Below, one piece after another: positions 1 through 11,776 of a stretch of 64,000 nt of DNA. The notes under the pieces are model-generated. The model did no database searches. It was not told the DNA's origin and was given only the letters and a program-made list of their open reading frames with translations. The position numbers and the translations under genes are program-made. Source of the stretch: Rotaria socialis. Lineage: Eukaryota; Rotifera; Eurotatoria; Philodinida; Philodinidae. Every line of letters starts with the position of its first letter. Position 1 is the stretch's first letter. The DNA lies in the NCBI GenBank assembly GCA_905331475.1, contig CAJNYU010003040.1:84819-148818 (forward strand), in the 5' to 3' direction.

Positions 1-817
1 GTTAATAGAAATAAAACGAGCTAATTGATAATACCAACGAAACGGTGCCATGAAAATCTGCGCAAAATGATGATTTTTAGCTGATGCATAGCAACTTGCA
101 AAAACATCGTTTACCAATAAAGTTCCTTTATTTAATAAAAACATCTTTTTTCAATGAATATAAATATATTTTAAATAAATCTACTGTACCTGTCATAGTT
201 AACGGAGCAAAATATCCTGTTTTGAATTCAATTGAAATGTTTATAACAGATGAATGTTTTAGTTGGCCATTGACAACAACATAAAATCGATCACCTAATT
301 TTATTTCTTTAGCCGGTATATAATCAATTTTTTCATCGGATGAAATAATTGGAATTAAATGAAGATCTGTTAAACTAATTTGATGACCAGAATCAGTAAG
401 AAATGTATAAAATTTTGCTAAAATAATTTGATTGAGATGAGAAAAAAAAGTCAAGAGATAATAACAATGCAAAAAAGTCAAATACCTTGTTTTGATTTTT
501 CTTTATCCAACATAATAATCATTTCACTGGAAACAATTTTCAATTGATTAACAGCAAGAATTTCATCACCAATTTTAAGATTACCAATTTGTTTTCGTTC
601 ACCATTAGCTAACGTAACTAACGAATCACCAGAAAAACATCCAACACTAACTTCTGTTGATTTTGCATTAGCTCCTTAAAATATATCAAAAACGATCTTG
701 TTGCGCTTTTAAATAGATTAATACGAAAACTAATTTCTTACCTTTGCCATCGTCTTGTCCATAGATACGATGATGATTAGACACAAGAAAAAGAATAACA
801 ATTGTGAATATAAACAT
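1..817 (-). CDS. Secreted Hedgehog-type Hint (Hog) domain protein, 3' end outside window
   Basis: Four minus-strand exons: 742-817, 486-674, 190-417 and 1-125, the last running off the window. Introns of 67, 68 and 64 nt have GT-AG ends and matching phases. Exon 1 encodes a signal peptide (about residues 1-20, ending RIYG). The Hint domain begins at Cys38 in VGCFSGDSLVTL, followed by an LKIGDEILAV strand, then SLTDLHLIPI, which holds the T-x-x-H motif of the autoprocessing site, and later GYFAPLT, FASCYASA and FMAPFRW, all typical of the Hedgehog C-terminal domain. In that family the Cys attacks its own peptide bond and the N-terminal part is released, often lipid-modified. Here only about 17 residues lie between the predicted signal cleavage and Cys38, so there is no Hedge signalling domain. 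The start is the only Met before the hydrophobic stretch. The family call is firm; cargo and function are unknown. Confidence 0.85.
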
Positions 818-3187
818 ATTTTTATTTTTCTACAACGATAATATGAACAATATCGATGACAAAATTGTATTTATAAACCTTTTAGTTTGACTAACCTTCA
901 CGTATAAATGATTTGATTGAATAATAAAAATCTTTTTCTTTTAAAGTAAAATTTATGTAAAAGCAAATAAGTTTATCAAGTTCTTTTCGATCGATCATTT
1001 ATCTTTAGTTTTTTTTTAAGAATTTTATGATTAAATATTGACAAAACAATCATAGATAACAAATAAAATATTTTCAAGTAATAAGTTTCTTCATTACATT
1101 CGATTATAAATTGAAAAAAAAATAACAACTGATAATAATTGAATCAATTTCATTATTGACTTTTGACGTGTTCGAAAAGCAATATTGTATTTACATTTGA
1201 TTGACTATTAGAGATGAATAATAATAATAAATAGAAAAAAGATTATTTGATAATATATTTTAAAAAATTTTAAAAAAGCGTTGATAAAACGAATATTTTT
1301 CATAGATATATTATTTTTGATGAAAATGATCTTTTTCATCAAAAAAATAAAAATTCTAATGATTATTGATGAATAATATTCTTTTCTAAAATGTTTAACA
1401 AGTTTTTTACGTTTATTTCACAGAATGAAAAACAAGAAAAAAATATCGAGATTTATTTTTTCATTTTTATTCAATGATATAATAATCATTTCTACCGTTT
1501 TTATGTTATTTATCTATTTCGAAACTATCTTCGTTAACGTTTCACATCAGTAAGATAAATTTTTAAAATTGAAATAAAAAAAATATATATTCAAATTAAT
1601 ATTGAAAAACAACCAATATTTATTAATTACAAGAGCGAAAATCAGTAAAATTTAATTATGAATAACTAAAGAATATTGCTCAAATGAGCTTTTATTAGAG
1701 AAAAAATTGATTCATATTTGTTTTTTCTTTTTAATTTAATTTTAGTGAATTCAAATTTTCGAATTTCATTTTAAAATATGATTTTAATAGAAAAATTTGT
1801 AGAAATATCAAGAAGACTATTAAACAAGTTGAAATAAATATTTCACGATTTTTATATTAATAAATCTATAAAATAAAGTATATAGATGAAATAATAGTTT
1901 AGATTTGATATTATTATCTTTTTCAGAGACTGTAAATATTAATCTTTCCTGTAGAAAAAATATTTAACCAAAGTATATTTATTTAGAAGATCATTAACTC
2001 TTAAATATTCGTTATATCAAGAAATAAGTCAATGTTTAACATTGAAAGTATACCTTTGTTAAGAATAAGATTAAAAATTTAATTTCGTCATTCGAATTTT
2101 TTATAGTATTAGATTAATGAATAATTACAACGTTTTTCTAATTTCTAAGAAATTGTTATTATTTTCCATAAAATGAAATGCTCTTCTTTTCTTCAAATAT
2201 TTTCTTATGAGAACGATTCAAAAATAAAGAGAAATATAAATCGATATTTGAAAACGACTATTGGAAGAGTTTTAAAATTGAATCTCTTAGCAACATTCAT
2301 ATTGCCAATCATAAAAATTTCACTTATTATTTTCGTCATAAAGCCACTCCACGAAATATAAGTATTCAAATGTAGTAAATGGAAAAATTAAAATACACAT
2401 TGTTGTTATTTGAGTTTATTACAATTCTTATTCATATAAAATTATCATAATTTCGGCAATTTCTATTTAATTCATCTGGATATTTCAAAATAAATTTTAT
2501 AAACAATCAGATAAAAGAAATACTTCTTTTCAATCTTTTCTTTTCTATCTATAAGTCATTCGTAGAAGATAAAACATATTGTTAAAAATTTGATCATTCT
2601 TATAGAACTTACTTTTCATATGAATCAATGTCAAGGGTTGACTTGTGAACAAAAGCAAAATAAAATTATTCAATAAAAATTAAGTATACACTGTCAAATA
2701 TCTATTTATAGATTCAAACTTAGAAAAATTGGCTATGCACAATTAAATTGAATATTTATCGTCTAATTTTATATCCATTAATTTATTTTTTATTATTTTG
2801 ATTTTATTTAATGTAAATAATCATTTTATGAGCAAACAAAAATTTTGTTTTTCAAAATACCTGAAAATCGACCTGATCTGCTCAATTAGAAAGGACATCG
2901 ATAGCGAGCTAGTTACTCTATTGAACTTAGAAAAGTTCTTTTGGCATATACATACTTACGTATTGTTTTAGAATCTCAAGTAATAGAATGAAAATAATAA
3001 ATTTTTCGTATTGAGGAGTTTTTAGAAAAATTTTATTTTCTAACTAGAAGAATAAGATATGATTATTATTTTTTTTTCTTTTTTTCGATCACAAGAAATC
3101 AAAATTAAAAAAAAAGTCTGTCAGATTAAAAAAGTAAACATTACATAAATAAAACGTCATGACAAAATAATCGTGCGCTAATTATTT
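818..3187. other. Gene-free AT-rich intergenic stretch
   Basis: Very AT-rich spacer between two minus-strand genes, with many short A and T runs. It should contain the promoter of the Hint gene (next to 818) and the 3' flank of the peroxidase gene. I see no coding signal, RNA gene or clear repeat; the 62-codon frame at 2173-2361 has no recognisable domain. Confidence 0.6.
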
Positions 3188-4324
3188 TCAACCAAAAATT
3201 CTTGACCATAACGATTTATTATTTCCATCCGTTGTTTTAAAATCTACACCTAATTCTAATAATTTTTCAAAAGCAGCTGCAAAATCTTTAGCAAACGTAT
3301 CACCATCCTTAGCATATTGAACAACATATTTTCGAAATTCAGGATCTTCAATTAACGCCATATCAGCTGGTAACATCATTAATGTTTTTGTTTTTACATC
3401 TTCGTATTGTTTTGGTCCTTTCCAACGACGAATTTGCCATTTTTCTTCTAATAAAAGACGAAAATATTCATTAGAAAATGTTGTTGGTGCAAATGTCCAT
3501 GGTCCCTCAAAACCACTTCGATCTGTATGACATCTTCCCAATGAATGAGCACCAACTAGTGCAACTATTTCTTGATCAGTGAAACCCATTCGATAAAATA
3601 TATCACGAATATGTTGTGCACCTTGTGCAGCATCTGGTAATCGACCATCAGGTGGAGATTTTTTACCGTCTGGATGATCACATCGACCTGGCCGCCATTT
3701 TATTTTTGGGCCACCCATTTCTTCGATGGCTACGACAGCAGCTAATGTATATAAATCAGCATAAGTTAAACCTGGATATTTATGATAAACACTTTCTAAA
3801 CGTTGTCGAGCCAAATGCAATCCTAAAATTAGAATAAATTTTTCATAGATTTTATTTCGAAGTTCTGAAGGAAAGAAAAAAACGAATTAACCTTTATTAG
3901 CACCCCAATCACTTTCTGGTTGAAATCTCATACATCCTCCATTAGATCCACCAGTTGAATCAATATGTGAATAAGTTCCACTAGCATGCCAACCTAACCG
4001 TACCAATAAAGGTCCATAACTTCCATCATCAAAATTGTTATCGTCAAGTAAAGCAGCAATTGATTTTCGTACTTCATTATAATCAACTTTTGACGATGTT
4101 GCTAATTTTTTATCCGATGGTGCATTCGACGCATGTAAAACAAAAGCAATACCACCCGATAAGGCAACAGTAGCTGCTACTCCAGTACTTTTTGCACGAC
4201 CAAAATTCCATCGTGCTCGTGACCATTGATATTGTTGTCGGCCACTATTATTACGTGCTTGACTTGTCAATGAACGACGAGCAAAACCACCAATTAATAC
4301 ACGACTTAAAGGACGTGAAAACAT
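3188..4324 (-). CDS. CCP1: Cytochrome c peroxidase, mitochondrial
   Basis: Class I haem peroxidase that reduces H2O2 with electrons from cytochrome c in the mitochondrial intermembrane space. Two exons, 3892-4324 and 3188-3822, flank a 69-nt GT-AG intron (phase 1), giving 355 residues, close to the family's usual length. Residues 1-45 are rich in Arg and Ser with few acids, a mitochondrial presequence, followed by a hydrophobic stretch at 47-64. The distal site is [12 protein letters not shown], with Arg109, Trp112 and His113. The proximal His237 lies in [11 protein letters not shown], Trp253 in GPWTF (16 residues later, the spacing between His175 and Trp191 of yeast CcP), and Asp296 in LPADMAL is the proximal-His partner. 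All catalytic residues are present. True CcP is rare in animals, so transfer from a fungus or protist is a reasonable inference; the spliceosomal intron shows it is domesticated. A pyrimidine tract ending in AG lies 12 nt before the ATG. Confidence 0.93.
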
Positions 4325-5532
4325 TATTTTAAATAACTAAAAGAAAAAGAAAAAGATAAGATAGACAACCACGACCAAATATGTCTTTATTTCTACCTAC
4401 AGTCTTTACTTGTATCTTAACCTATTTACATAAATATGCAAATATCTGTTAGTTTTTCATTGGTTCCCTTGTTCTCACCTATTGTATTTGATGGGAACGA
4501 AAGAGGACATCAGTTTTCATCCCATAAACAATAAAATTTTAAATGACGTAGAGGTTAACAACTATTTTGATATCTGATATTGGTAAATATTTACTAGATT
4601 ATCTTTCGATTTCTTTCTTCTATTATAGAGAATGATTAAGTATTTCCAATAGTATTTTTTTGATTTATTAACTATAGAAAAATACAAAGAACGAGATGTC
4701 ACTATGGCAAATGACATTGGAATTATTTTCAAGCCAATAAGTTACAATGTCATTTAATATTACGTATATATACATATTGTTTAATTATTAATTGTGATTT
4801 TGTTATTCGTTGAGAATAAATGTTTTATTTATCAATTTATATATATAGAACATGTCGAATTAAATATTGATATATGTTATCTATTTGGTTGTTTTCTATG
4901 AAATCTTTATAATAATTGAAGAATATTATTTGATAAAGTTATAATTAAGAGAGTTTAAATTATTTTCATTTTTGTGTATTTGAATGATTTATTGAATTAA
5001 ATATTTCAGTCGGCCTGATTTCCTTTTAACTTAGAACGACAACAACAATCAATAAAAAAGATTCAATAAAATACTAAAGATATATATATATATATATATA
5101 TATTGAACAAATAAGAAATACTTCTTCAATTTATATCTGTTGAGAGATGAATGATTATTCATTGAATATTGTCAATAACTGGAGTTTTGAAGATTGATCT
5201 TTGTGTTTTTTTTCCTATTCTAAGGATGCTTATTGTTGAATAGATCATATGTTTTTTAATAAAATATTCTATGTGGAAAAAAAAAGAATTCATTTTTTAT
5301 TGTTAGTTTTTAATAATAATTGAGATTATTTACATGGAGACAATCAAGAGGTAAGAAAATTTTTCAATGTATCCTAATATAAAACATTTTGGTAAAAGTG
5401 TCAAACTACTGATTGTACTCTTTTTTTTTGTAATATAAAACTTGTTTTCATAAGTATCGATTAGATGAACATTTAAAAATCTCTCTTTTTATTTGTTCTA
5501 GTTAATATGGCAAAGTAAGAACATTATAAAAA
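4325..5532. other. Gene-free spacer with a (TA)n microsatellite
   Basis: AT-rich spacer between the 5' end of the peroxidase gene and the 3' end of the DNAJC5 gene. It contains an uninterrupted TA dinucleotide run at about 5081-5103. It should include the peroxidase promoter; no convincing TATA box was picked out. No coding signal seen. Confidence 0.55.
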
Positions 5533-6281
5533 TTAATATTTTTCATAATTTGAAGGAATATTTTTTGGTTGTTGATGAATAGAACTAGAACTTTTAGAAT
5601 GATTTGATTGATCATTTATATTATTCTTTTCTTCGTCATCCTTAAATAATCAACGATATGTATTAACAAAAGAAAGAACAAGAAGAAAATCATTTACCAA
5701 TGAAGCAGTTACAGTAGAATTTTTGTTTTTTCCACATCTATTACAACAAAAATTGCAGCAGCATACACAGCCACAACAACAACAACAAAAGCAACCAAAA
5801 CAACAACCTGTAAAACAAAATATTAGTCCGAATAGAATCTTTTTACATGTTGACATTTCATTCATTGTGCCAGGATAATCTATATGTATATACATATATA
5901 CGGGTAAATTTATTTGAATATGTTCTAATTTTTACCTTCATATTGTTCTATCATATCAGCCGCTATATTTAGAATAAATAGTAGTTCAATAATTTCAATA
6001 TAATTGTTAATCTCTGACCTTGTGGGCCTAAAAAATCATATATTGATCGAAATTTTGGATCGCCAAGTGTTTTATAAGCTTTTCCAACAGCTTGAAAGCG
6101 AGCTGTTGCTTCGGGATCATTATTTTTATCTGGATCTACATTCACGCTTTATTTTTATAGAAATAAAATTAGTAGTGAAATTTTTACGAAGTTGCAATGC
6201 TAGTTTTCTATATGAATGCTTGATTTCTTCATCAGTCGCTGTTCGACTAACTCCAAGAATAGAATAATAATCTTCATTCAT
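5533..6281 (-). CDS. DNAJC5: DnaJ homolog subfamily C member 5 (cysteine string protein)
   Basis: CSP is the palmitoylated Hsp70 co-chaperone of synaptic and secretory vesicles that keeps SNAREs folded. Five exons encode 175 residues: 6188-6281, 6019-6135, 5936-5962, 5698-5879 and 5533-5640. All introns are GT-AG and 51-57 nt. The J domain (about 1-70) starts [19 protein letters not shown]; its HPD motif is split by intron 1, with the C of the His codon ending exon 1 and AT-CCA-GAT opening exon 2. The cysteine string (about 85-120) has some 17 Cys, including runs of five and three, and is the family's membrane anchor. The tail is short, acidic then Ser/Asn/Gln-rich, ending SNYEKY. Exon 3 is a 27-nt microexon. 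Start chosen because [11 protein letters not shown] matches the usual J-domain opening. Confidence 0.92.
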
Positions 6282-7842
6282 GTTTTTGTATTTTAGGAAT
6301 ATCGAATATTCTAAATATAATTAATAATTGTTAAATATTCATTTAGTTTTCATATTCATTAAACAAATATTCAGTTAATTATATTAATATAAACTTATTT
6401 TAAAAGAGTAAAAAGCAGATTTTAGACGATGATATGAATAAGACTAAAATAATTTTAATTTTTTTCGAAGAAGAAAAAATAAATAAATAAGAAAAAGTTT
6501 TTTTTTTGCAACAACTTTTACATTGACGACCTTATAATAATAGAATAAAAGAGAAGAATCAATCGCCATTCAGTGGTCAACAGTTTGTTTTCATCTTCTG
6601 AAATAAAAGAATGTTCTCAAATCAAGTCAGAACAGATGTTTTCTTAATGGTTTATTTCTAATAAACAGAACGACAAAAAACAGAATCTGTCAATAGTTTC
6701 TCCTTCGCTTCATTTAAATAAAATAAAAATAAAAAACCATCGATGATTCAAATCTCAATTTTATTCTACTATTTGTTTTTACAATTGAAACAGATTTTCT
6801 TATAACTATTTTACTCTTTTTTTTTCAATTTCTTCAAGAAAACCAAAATAGATCAATTATTAAATTTAATCTGATTTTAGCTGTAAAAAATATTAATATT
6901 ACTATTTTGATTTCTTTTCTGTTTCTTACTTCACAAAAATTAATTCTATTTATTATCTTGTAACAGTGTTGAATACTTTCTTTCAACTAATCTTATTGAT
7001 AGAAGACTAAAAATCTAATGAATACTTTAAGAAATTTATCAAATAAAATAAATTATAAGTTTTAAAAGATTACTTAATATTTTTTTATTTTGTTTTTCTC
7101 CTTTACCTTATCTATTGTATTTACACTTCTCTTCTTCTGAATATCTTGATACTTCTTTTAACAAAATAAATTTTTATACTAGAAGAAAACAAAAAATAAA
7201 TTTTGAACTTAGGGGAAATTCGATGAACAAAATGATATTTTAAATTCGAAAAAAATTAGTTTATGGTAATTAACGAGCTTATTCTCGAAGAAATAATATT
7301 GTGAGATTAGTAAATAGATTTCAAAATGAGAGAGACGTAAAAAATAAAAATTATCTATCAGTATCATCTCGTTTGACGACCAACTTAAACATAACATAAC
7401 TTGTATACAGACATTGAATTCGTTTTGATTTGTTATAAGTAGGATTATTTATAATAAAATAGAATGTTGTTATTATTTAGGAATAGTTAACGAAAATAGA
7501 AATTTTCAAAATACATCAATTATAAATTCATAAGATCTAAATAAAACGTAAAATAAAGTAAAAATGAAAAAGGTATTTATTTTCGTAGTCCATCTTTATC
7601 AACGAAAGGAAGTAGAAGAAACGAAAGCAAAAAATAAATCTCTCACTTTTTCAGTCTTCTCGATTGTATTTACCTCGAACACTATATTTAAAATAAAAAC
7701 AAGCAGACAAAATATGTGGCATGTGCACATAAATTCTCGAGAGAGTCCATGATTAACTAAGAACTAGTTTTAAAAGGACGTGAAAATGCCCTAATCATAA
7801 TACTATTAATTTATTTATTTTATTGAACTACTTGGTGATATT
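6282..7842. other. Gene-free AT-rich spacer
   Basis: Spacer upstream of DNAJC5 with no conserved reading frame. Short frames at 7209-7397 (minus) and 7564-7752 (plus) are low-complexity and carry no motif. It should include the DNAJC5 promoter. Confidence 0.5.
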
Positions 7843-9660
7843 CTCTTAAGCAAGAAACTTGATTCAATATCTGATGTTTATAATGAAATGAAACAGATAA
7901 TCGAGTTAACTTTCAGACATGTCCAGATGGTAAATATCTTCTTGAATGAACTACAACTGCAAAAATTAATTCAAATGTTGATCGGTATAATTTAGATTTC
8001 GAGATAAAGCGTCGATGTGAACTTCATTCTGTTCAAGTTAAAAGCAATGTAGTAAGAATGCATATGTCGCCATATCAGTATACAGATTTTGAGAAACTAA
8101 TAAATTTGACAAAGAATTTCATTCAACTTCTTTTAAAATAACTATAGATCAGTAAATAATTAATAAAAATTCAATAGACATGCATCAAAATGATCTCGGT
8201 CACAGAGAATTATGTGAGATGGCTATTGAACAGATTTCGAATGATATAACCTGGAGAACGAATTGATTGGAGAAGAATTGGAAAACTAGACAAATCTAAT
8301 GATTGATCCAAACATATTTGGAAACAAAGATGAAACGACAAATATGAGTCTTGTCGATTTCTATCACTTTCAACTAGTTAGTTTTCGTGGTAAAAAATTA
8401 CCGACTAATTTAGTGAATTCACATGATGAACATGTTAAATATCCGGCATTTCTTATCAATTTTGGAACATACTATAAAGTACTTGTGTCTCGCTATGAAC
8501 TGGAAACAGCAACTCAACATTGAGAATGTCTTAATAAATTAAAAAATTAATTCTATTTTTCAAGAGATTGCCACAGGCGGTACAAAAATAAAGATAAATA
8601 AAATATTTATGGAGGGGCGTTAAATATGAGAAAAAAAATCTATTTCAATATTGCTGTAATTTTTCTGTTGATTCATCATTGCATGATAGATTATTTTTAA
8701 TATGTCAAAAAAAAGATAAAGAATTAATAAGTTAATACTATGCTGAACTTTTTGTTGATATTCATTTTCCGATTCGTTTAAGAAAAAAGGATTTCTACAA
8801 TGAAACTTTTATTTAGTTTAATATGATTTAGTTTTTGTTATTATGATTTGGGAGAATTTTACCAACCATATTTTCCTTGTGAAATTGTATTTTTTCCTGA
8901 TAATAGTCAAACTATAATTGCAATCGATGAAATTAATCAACGAACTTATAAAACCATTAGCTACGGTTCTGAAGAACAAGAAACTTCATATGCTATGAAA
9001 AATTTTCCATACTCAATTCCTAATTCACTTCAATCAAAAAATTATATTCAATTATTAGTCGATTCTCCACCTCTTGGTTGTATGTATGGAACATATTAAA
9101 TTTCAATATGAAATGATCTATTCAACAAATTCATCTCAAGATGAAGACTTGGTATGCAAATCAAATATGTCGAACAGATAATGAAAACGTTTATCCATGT
9201 GAAGAGATTTATTTTTAAAAATAAAGACTCAAATTTCTCTTCGATCAACTCGCGTTACCCGTCGATGTTGGAGTATTATACAAGTGATAACAAACTATAA
9301 AATGACATCAATGGACAAAGTCGATGATAAATACTTTGATTCAATACCAAAAAACTGGTCATTAACGCGCCGAGATGTTATGCTTGGTCTTTTCTATTAT
9401 CCTCAAACAGCTAAAATTGTTTTAAACCAAAGTATAAAAATTCAAGTTTGACTTCCAACACCTCCACATGCAATCAATGGCAATGATACTTTTCGTGTTC
9501 AATGGAAGTCAACTAAATCTAATGATTGTTTTACATGGACACCAAAAGAATTGCAGTTTAACGATGAAAATTTTCAAGGAAAACAAGCATTAACAATAAC
9601 TCGTATGAGTATGACAGATGGATCACAAATAAGAATTTAAATACCAAAAACTATTTTTTG
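7843..9660 (+). pseudogene. Decayed gene of unrecognised extracellular-type protein
   Basis: A chain of plus-strand coding fragments with many stops and frame changes between them. Readable stretches are near 7980-8140 (motif RRCELHSVQVKSN), 8299-8523 (IDPNIFGNKDET, FLINFGTYYK), 8848-9099 (FYQPYFPCEIVFFPDNSQ, PPLGCMYGTY) and 9330-9640 (IPKNWSLTRRDVMLGLFYYP, CFTWTPKELQFND, KQALTITRM). The order, spacing and hydrophobic patterning look like one long ancestral protein rather than chance frames. The last part resembles beta-sandwich repeats of the 'tftP..l.f...nw...q.ltit' kind seen in many secreted proteins, but I cannot name a family. There are about ten or more disruptions, so it is unlikely to be functional. 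An intact paralogue probably exists elsewhere in the genome. Confidence 0.55.
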
Positions 9661-11776
9661 TATAGCGAGAAAAGAATATACGTATTCGACAAATATTCTC
9701 ATTCAAATTATTTTATTTTATTTTATTATAACTTTCGTTTTGTTTCGATTTATTAATTTCGAAAAAAAAACTCTAAATCTGCACTTATTGATTTATATAT
9801 TGATTATATAATTAATTCATAGTCATACATATATAATAGATCAAAAAAAATTTGATATTTTGTATTGAAATTGAACAAATTTTTATCTAATCTTTAAAAA
9901 GATTTTTCAAATTGTTGAGAATTAACGTTTGTTCTAATAATAAATGATAAATGCTTCAACGTAATATACTCAAACTAATACATAGAAAATCGATATTATT
10001 CGATTAAAAGATATAAGTTTAAGTTTAAGTTTAAAGTGTTTTCTTTTTTGTTGAAGAATCTATTAAACTAGGTTTTTCTTAATGAAGTATAATTCACATT
10101 TATGGTACTTGAATGCACTTTTATTTGAATGTTTTAGTCAAATTAGAATTGATTTCAAGTGAAATTTAAAATCAATACTTCCATAAAAATAATCCCCATT
10201 TACCTTGCTTGTCAGAATTTTTCTATCAATTTCACCGCGTTTCAGTGCTTTGTTTTGTCGGTTTTTTTTATTGAAATATGAAATGTGAACGTAGTTAAAA
10301 ATATTCTATCTATAAAGTAACCTGTATGCCTTGAATACATTTATTATTGTCAAAGTTAACAATAAATACATGATATATGCTATTATATTCATACAAGAAG
10401 AAACATGTTCAGTAATGATTTTGTCTTTTATTAAATACTTATTTTTGTTTTCTCTCATCTTGTTTCTTTGGTGCAGAAAGGTTGCACAAAAATGAACATG
10501 CCTGTCTGCCTGCGTCTGTTCATGGTATTCAGATTTCGACTTCATGATAAAAAGATCGACGAAAACGTTCCTTTTTTTCCCGATTAGAATAGTCTAAATT
10601 CATAATATATTTATTGGTCATTGTAAAGAGAAAAAGATGAATTCGTTGAACTATAAGTTACTTTGAATAAAATATGTTCACAAGGACCTTGAAAAATATT
10701 ACAGCTTGTATGACAAACAGGAATGAAGAACAAACAAGAGAGTGATGACGATTAAAGAAAATTTTCTGTTCGTTCAATTAAAATATTTGTAAAGTTTTCT
10801 ATTTTTTATAAAAGTTAAAATATATTTGAAATGGTCTGCTGTGATTGCTCTGAAAAGACTTTTTAGATAAGTTAGATGTTATGAAAACGACTGACTTTCT
10901 CCCAAATCTTCAGCTTCCGCCACTCCTCGAAATAATCGACAACCCTGCATCTGTCGGCATTGTCAGAATTTTACTGCTAATAGAAACTTTACTGCACCAG
11001 CCAAAATATCTTATTTGATAGGATTATGAAAGAATGCATAGCAGACGCTGAAGTATCATTCTTTGCCAAGGTATCATAGACATCGAAATTTCTACACCCT
11101 CAAGAAATAGCCCAAAGTTAAATGGCAAGAAAGATTTCGAATAACTTTCTTGCATATTTTTAATCAAAAGTTACCCTTCTACTCACACTATGAAGAAAGT
11201 AAATTCGAGATATACATTATGCCTGTCAATTGCATTGTTAGTGAATTGCAGCATCTCTACATGGGCACACGAATGATTCTTCGCTACTATTTGATCGTGG
11301 ATTGAAAGTAACAATGCAGATGTGCATTCAATACTATTGATGTGGTTATTTTCGTCATTTTTTAAGGTGTTGTTTTGGTAAAATTAAAAATTCATTATAT
11401 AAATGTTTTTTCTTCATCGTTATTTAATATTAATAACATGTTTGCTTCATCGAGAAATAAACTGCAAAAAACACCGAACTTTCATTATTGGTTGATCTTA
11501 TCATTGAAAACTCATTATTTCTTAAATGATTGAATATTCATACGAATGATCTTTCAAGAGTCATATATGCGATGTGATTATTTCATATTAAGTACTTGTA
11601 GAATAATTGCTCATATTTTCGTCTATTTTGCTTTTTGTTTTCAATCTTCTTTTAAGAACCTATTCAAATAGTGCTGTTTAAATGAAGTCTCTGGTACAAT
11701 TTATTTCTTAGTATTTTATTGCATCGCATATTTTGACACAGAACCATTAAATATTTCACATCATCAACTTATTGCA
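9661..11776. other. Gene-free spacer
   Basis: AT-rich spacer between the decayed gene and the sushi gene. Contains a short TTTAAG-type repeat near 10015-10035. The frame at 10306-10545 (minus) has no motif. The promoter of the sushi gene should lie just before 11777, but no clear TATA box was identified. Confidence 0.5.

Noticed and set aside
3616-3837. Plus-strand frame opposite the peroxidase gene
   Set aside because: Antisense shadow of a strongly supported gene.
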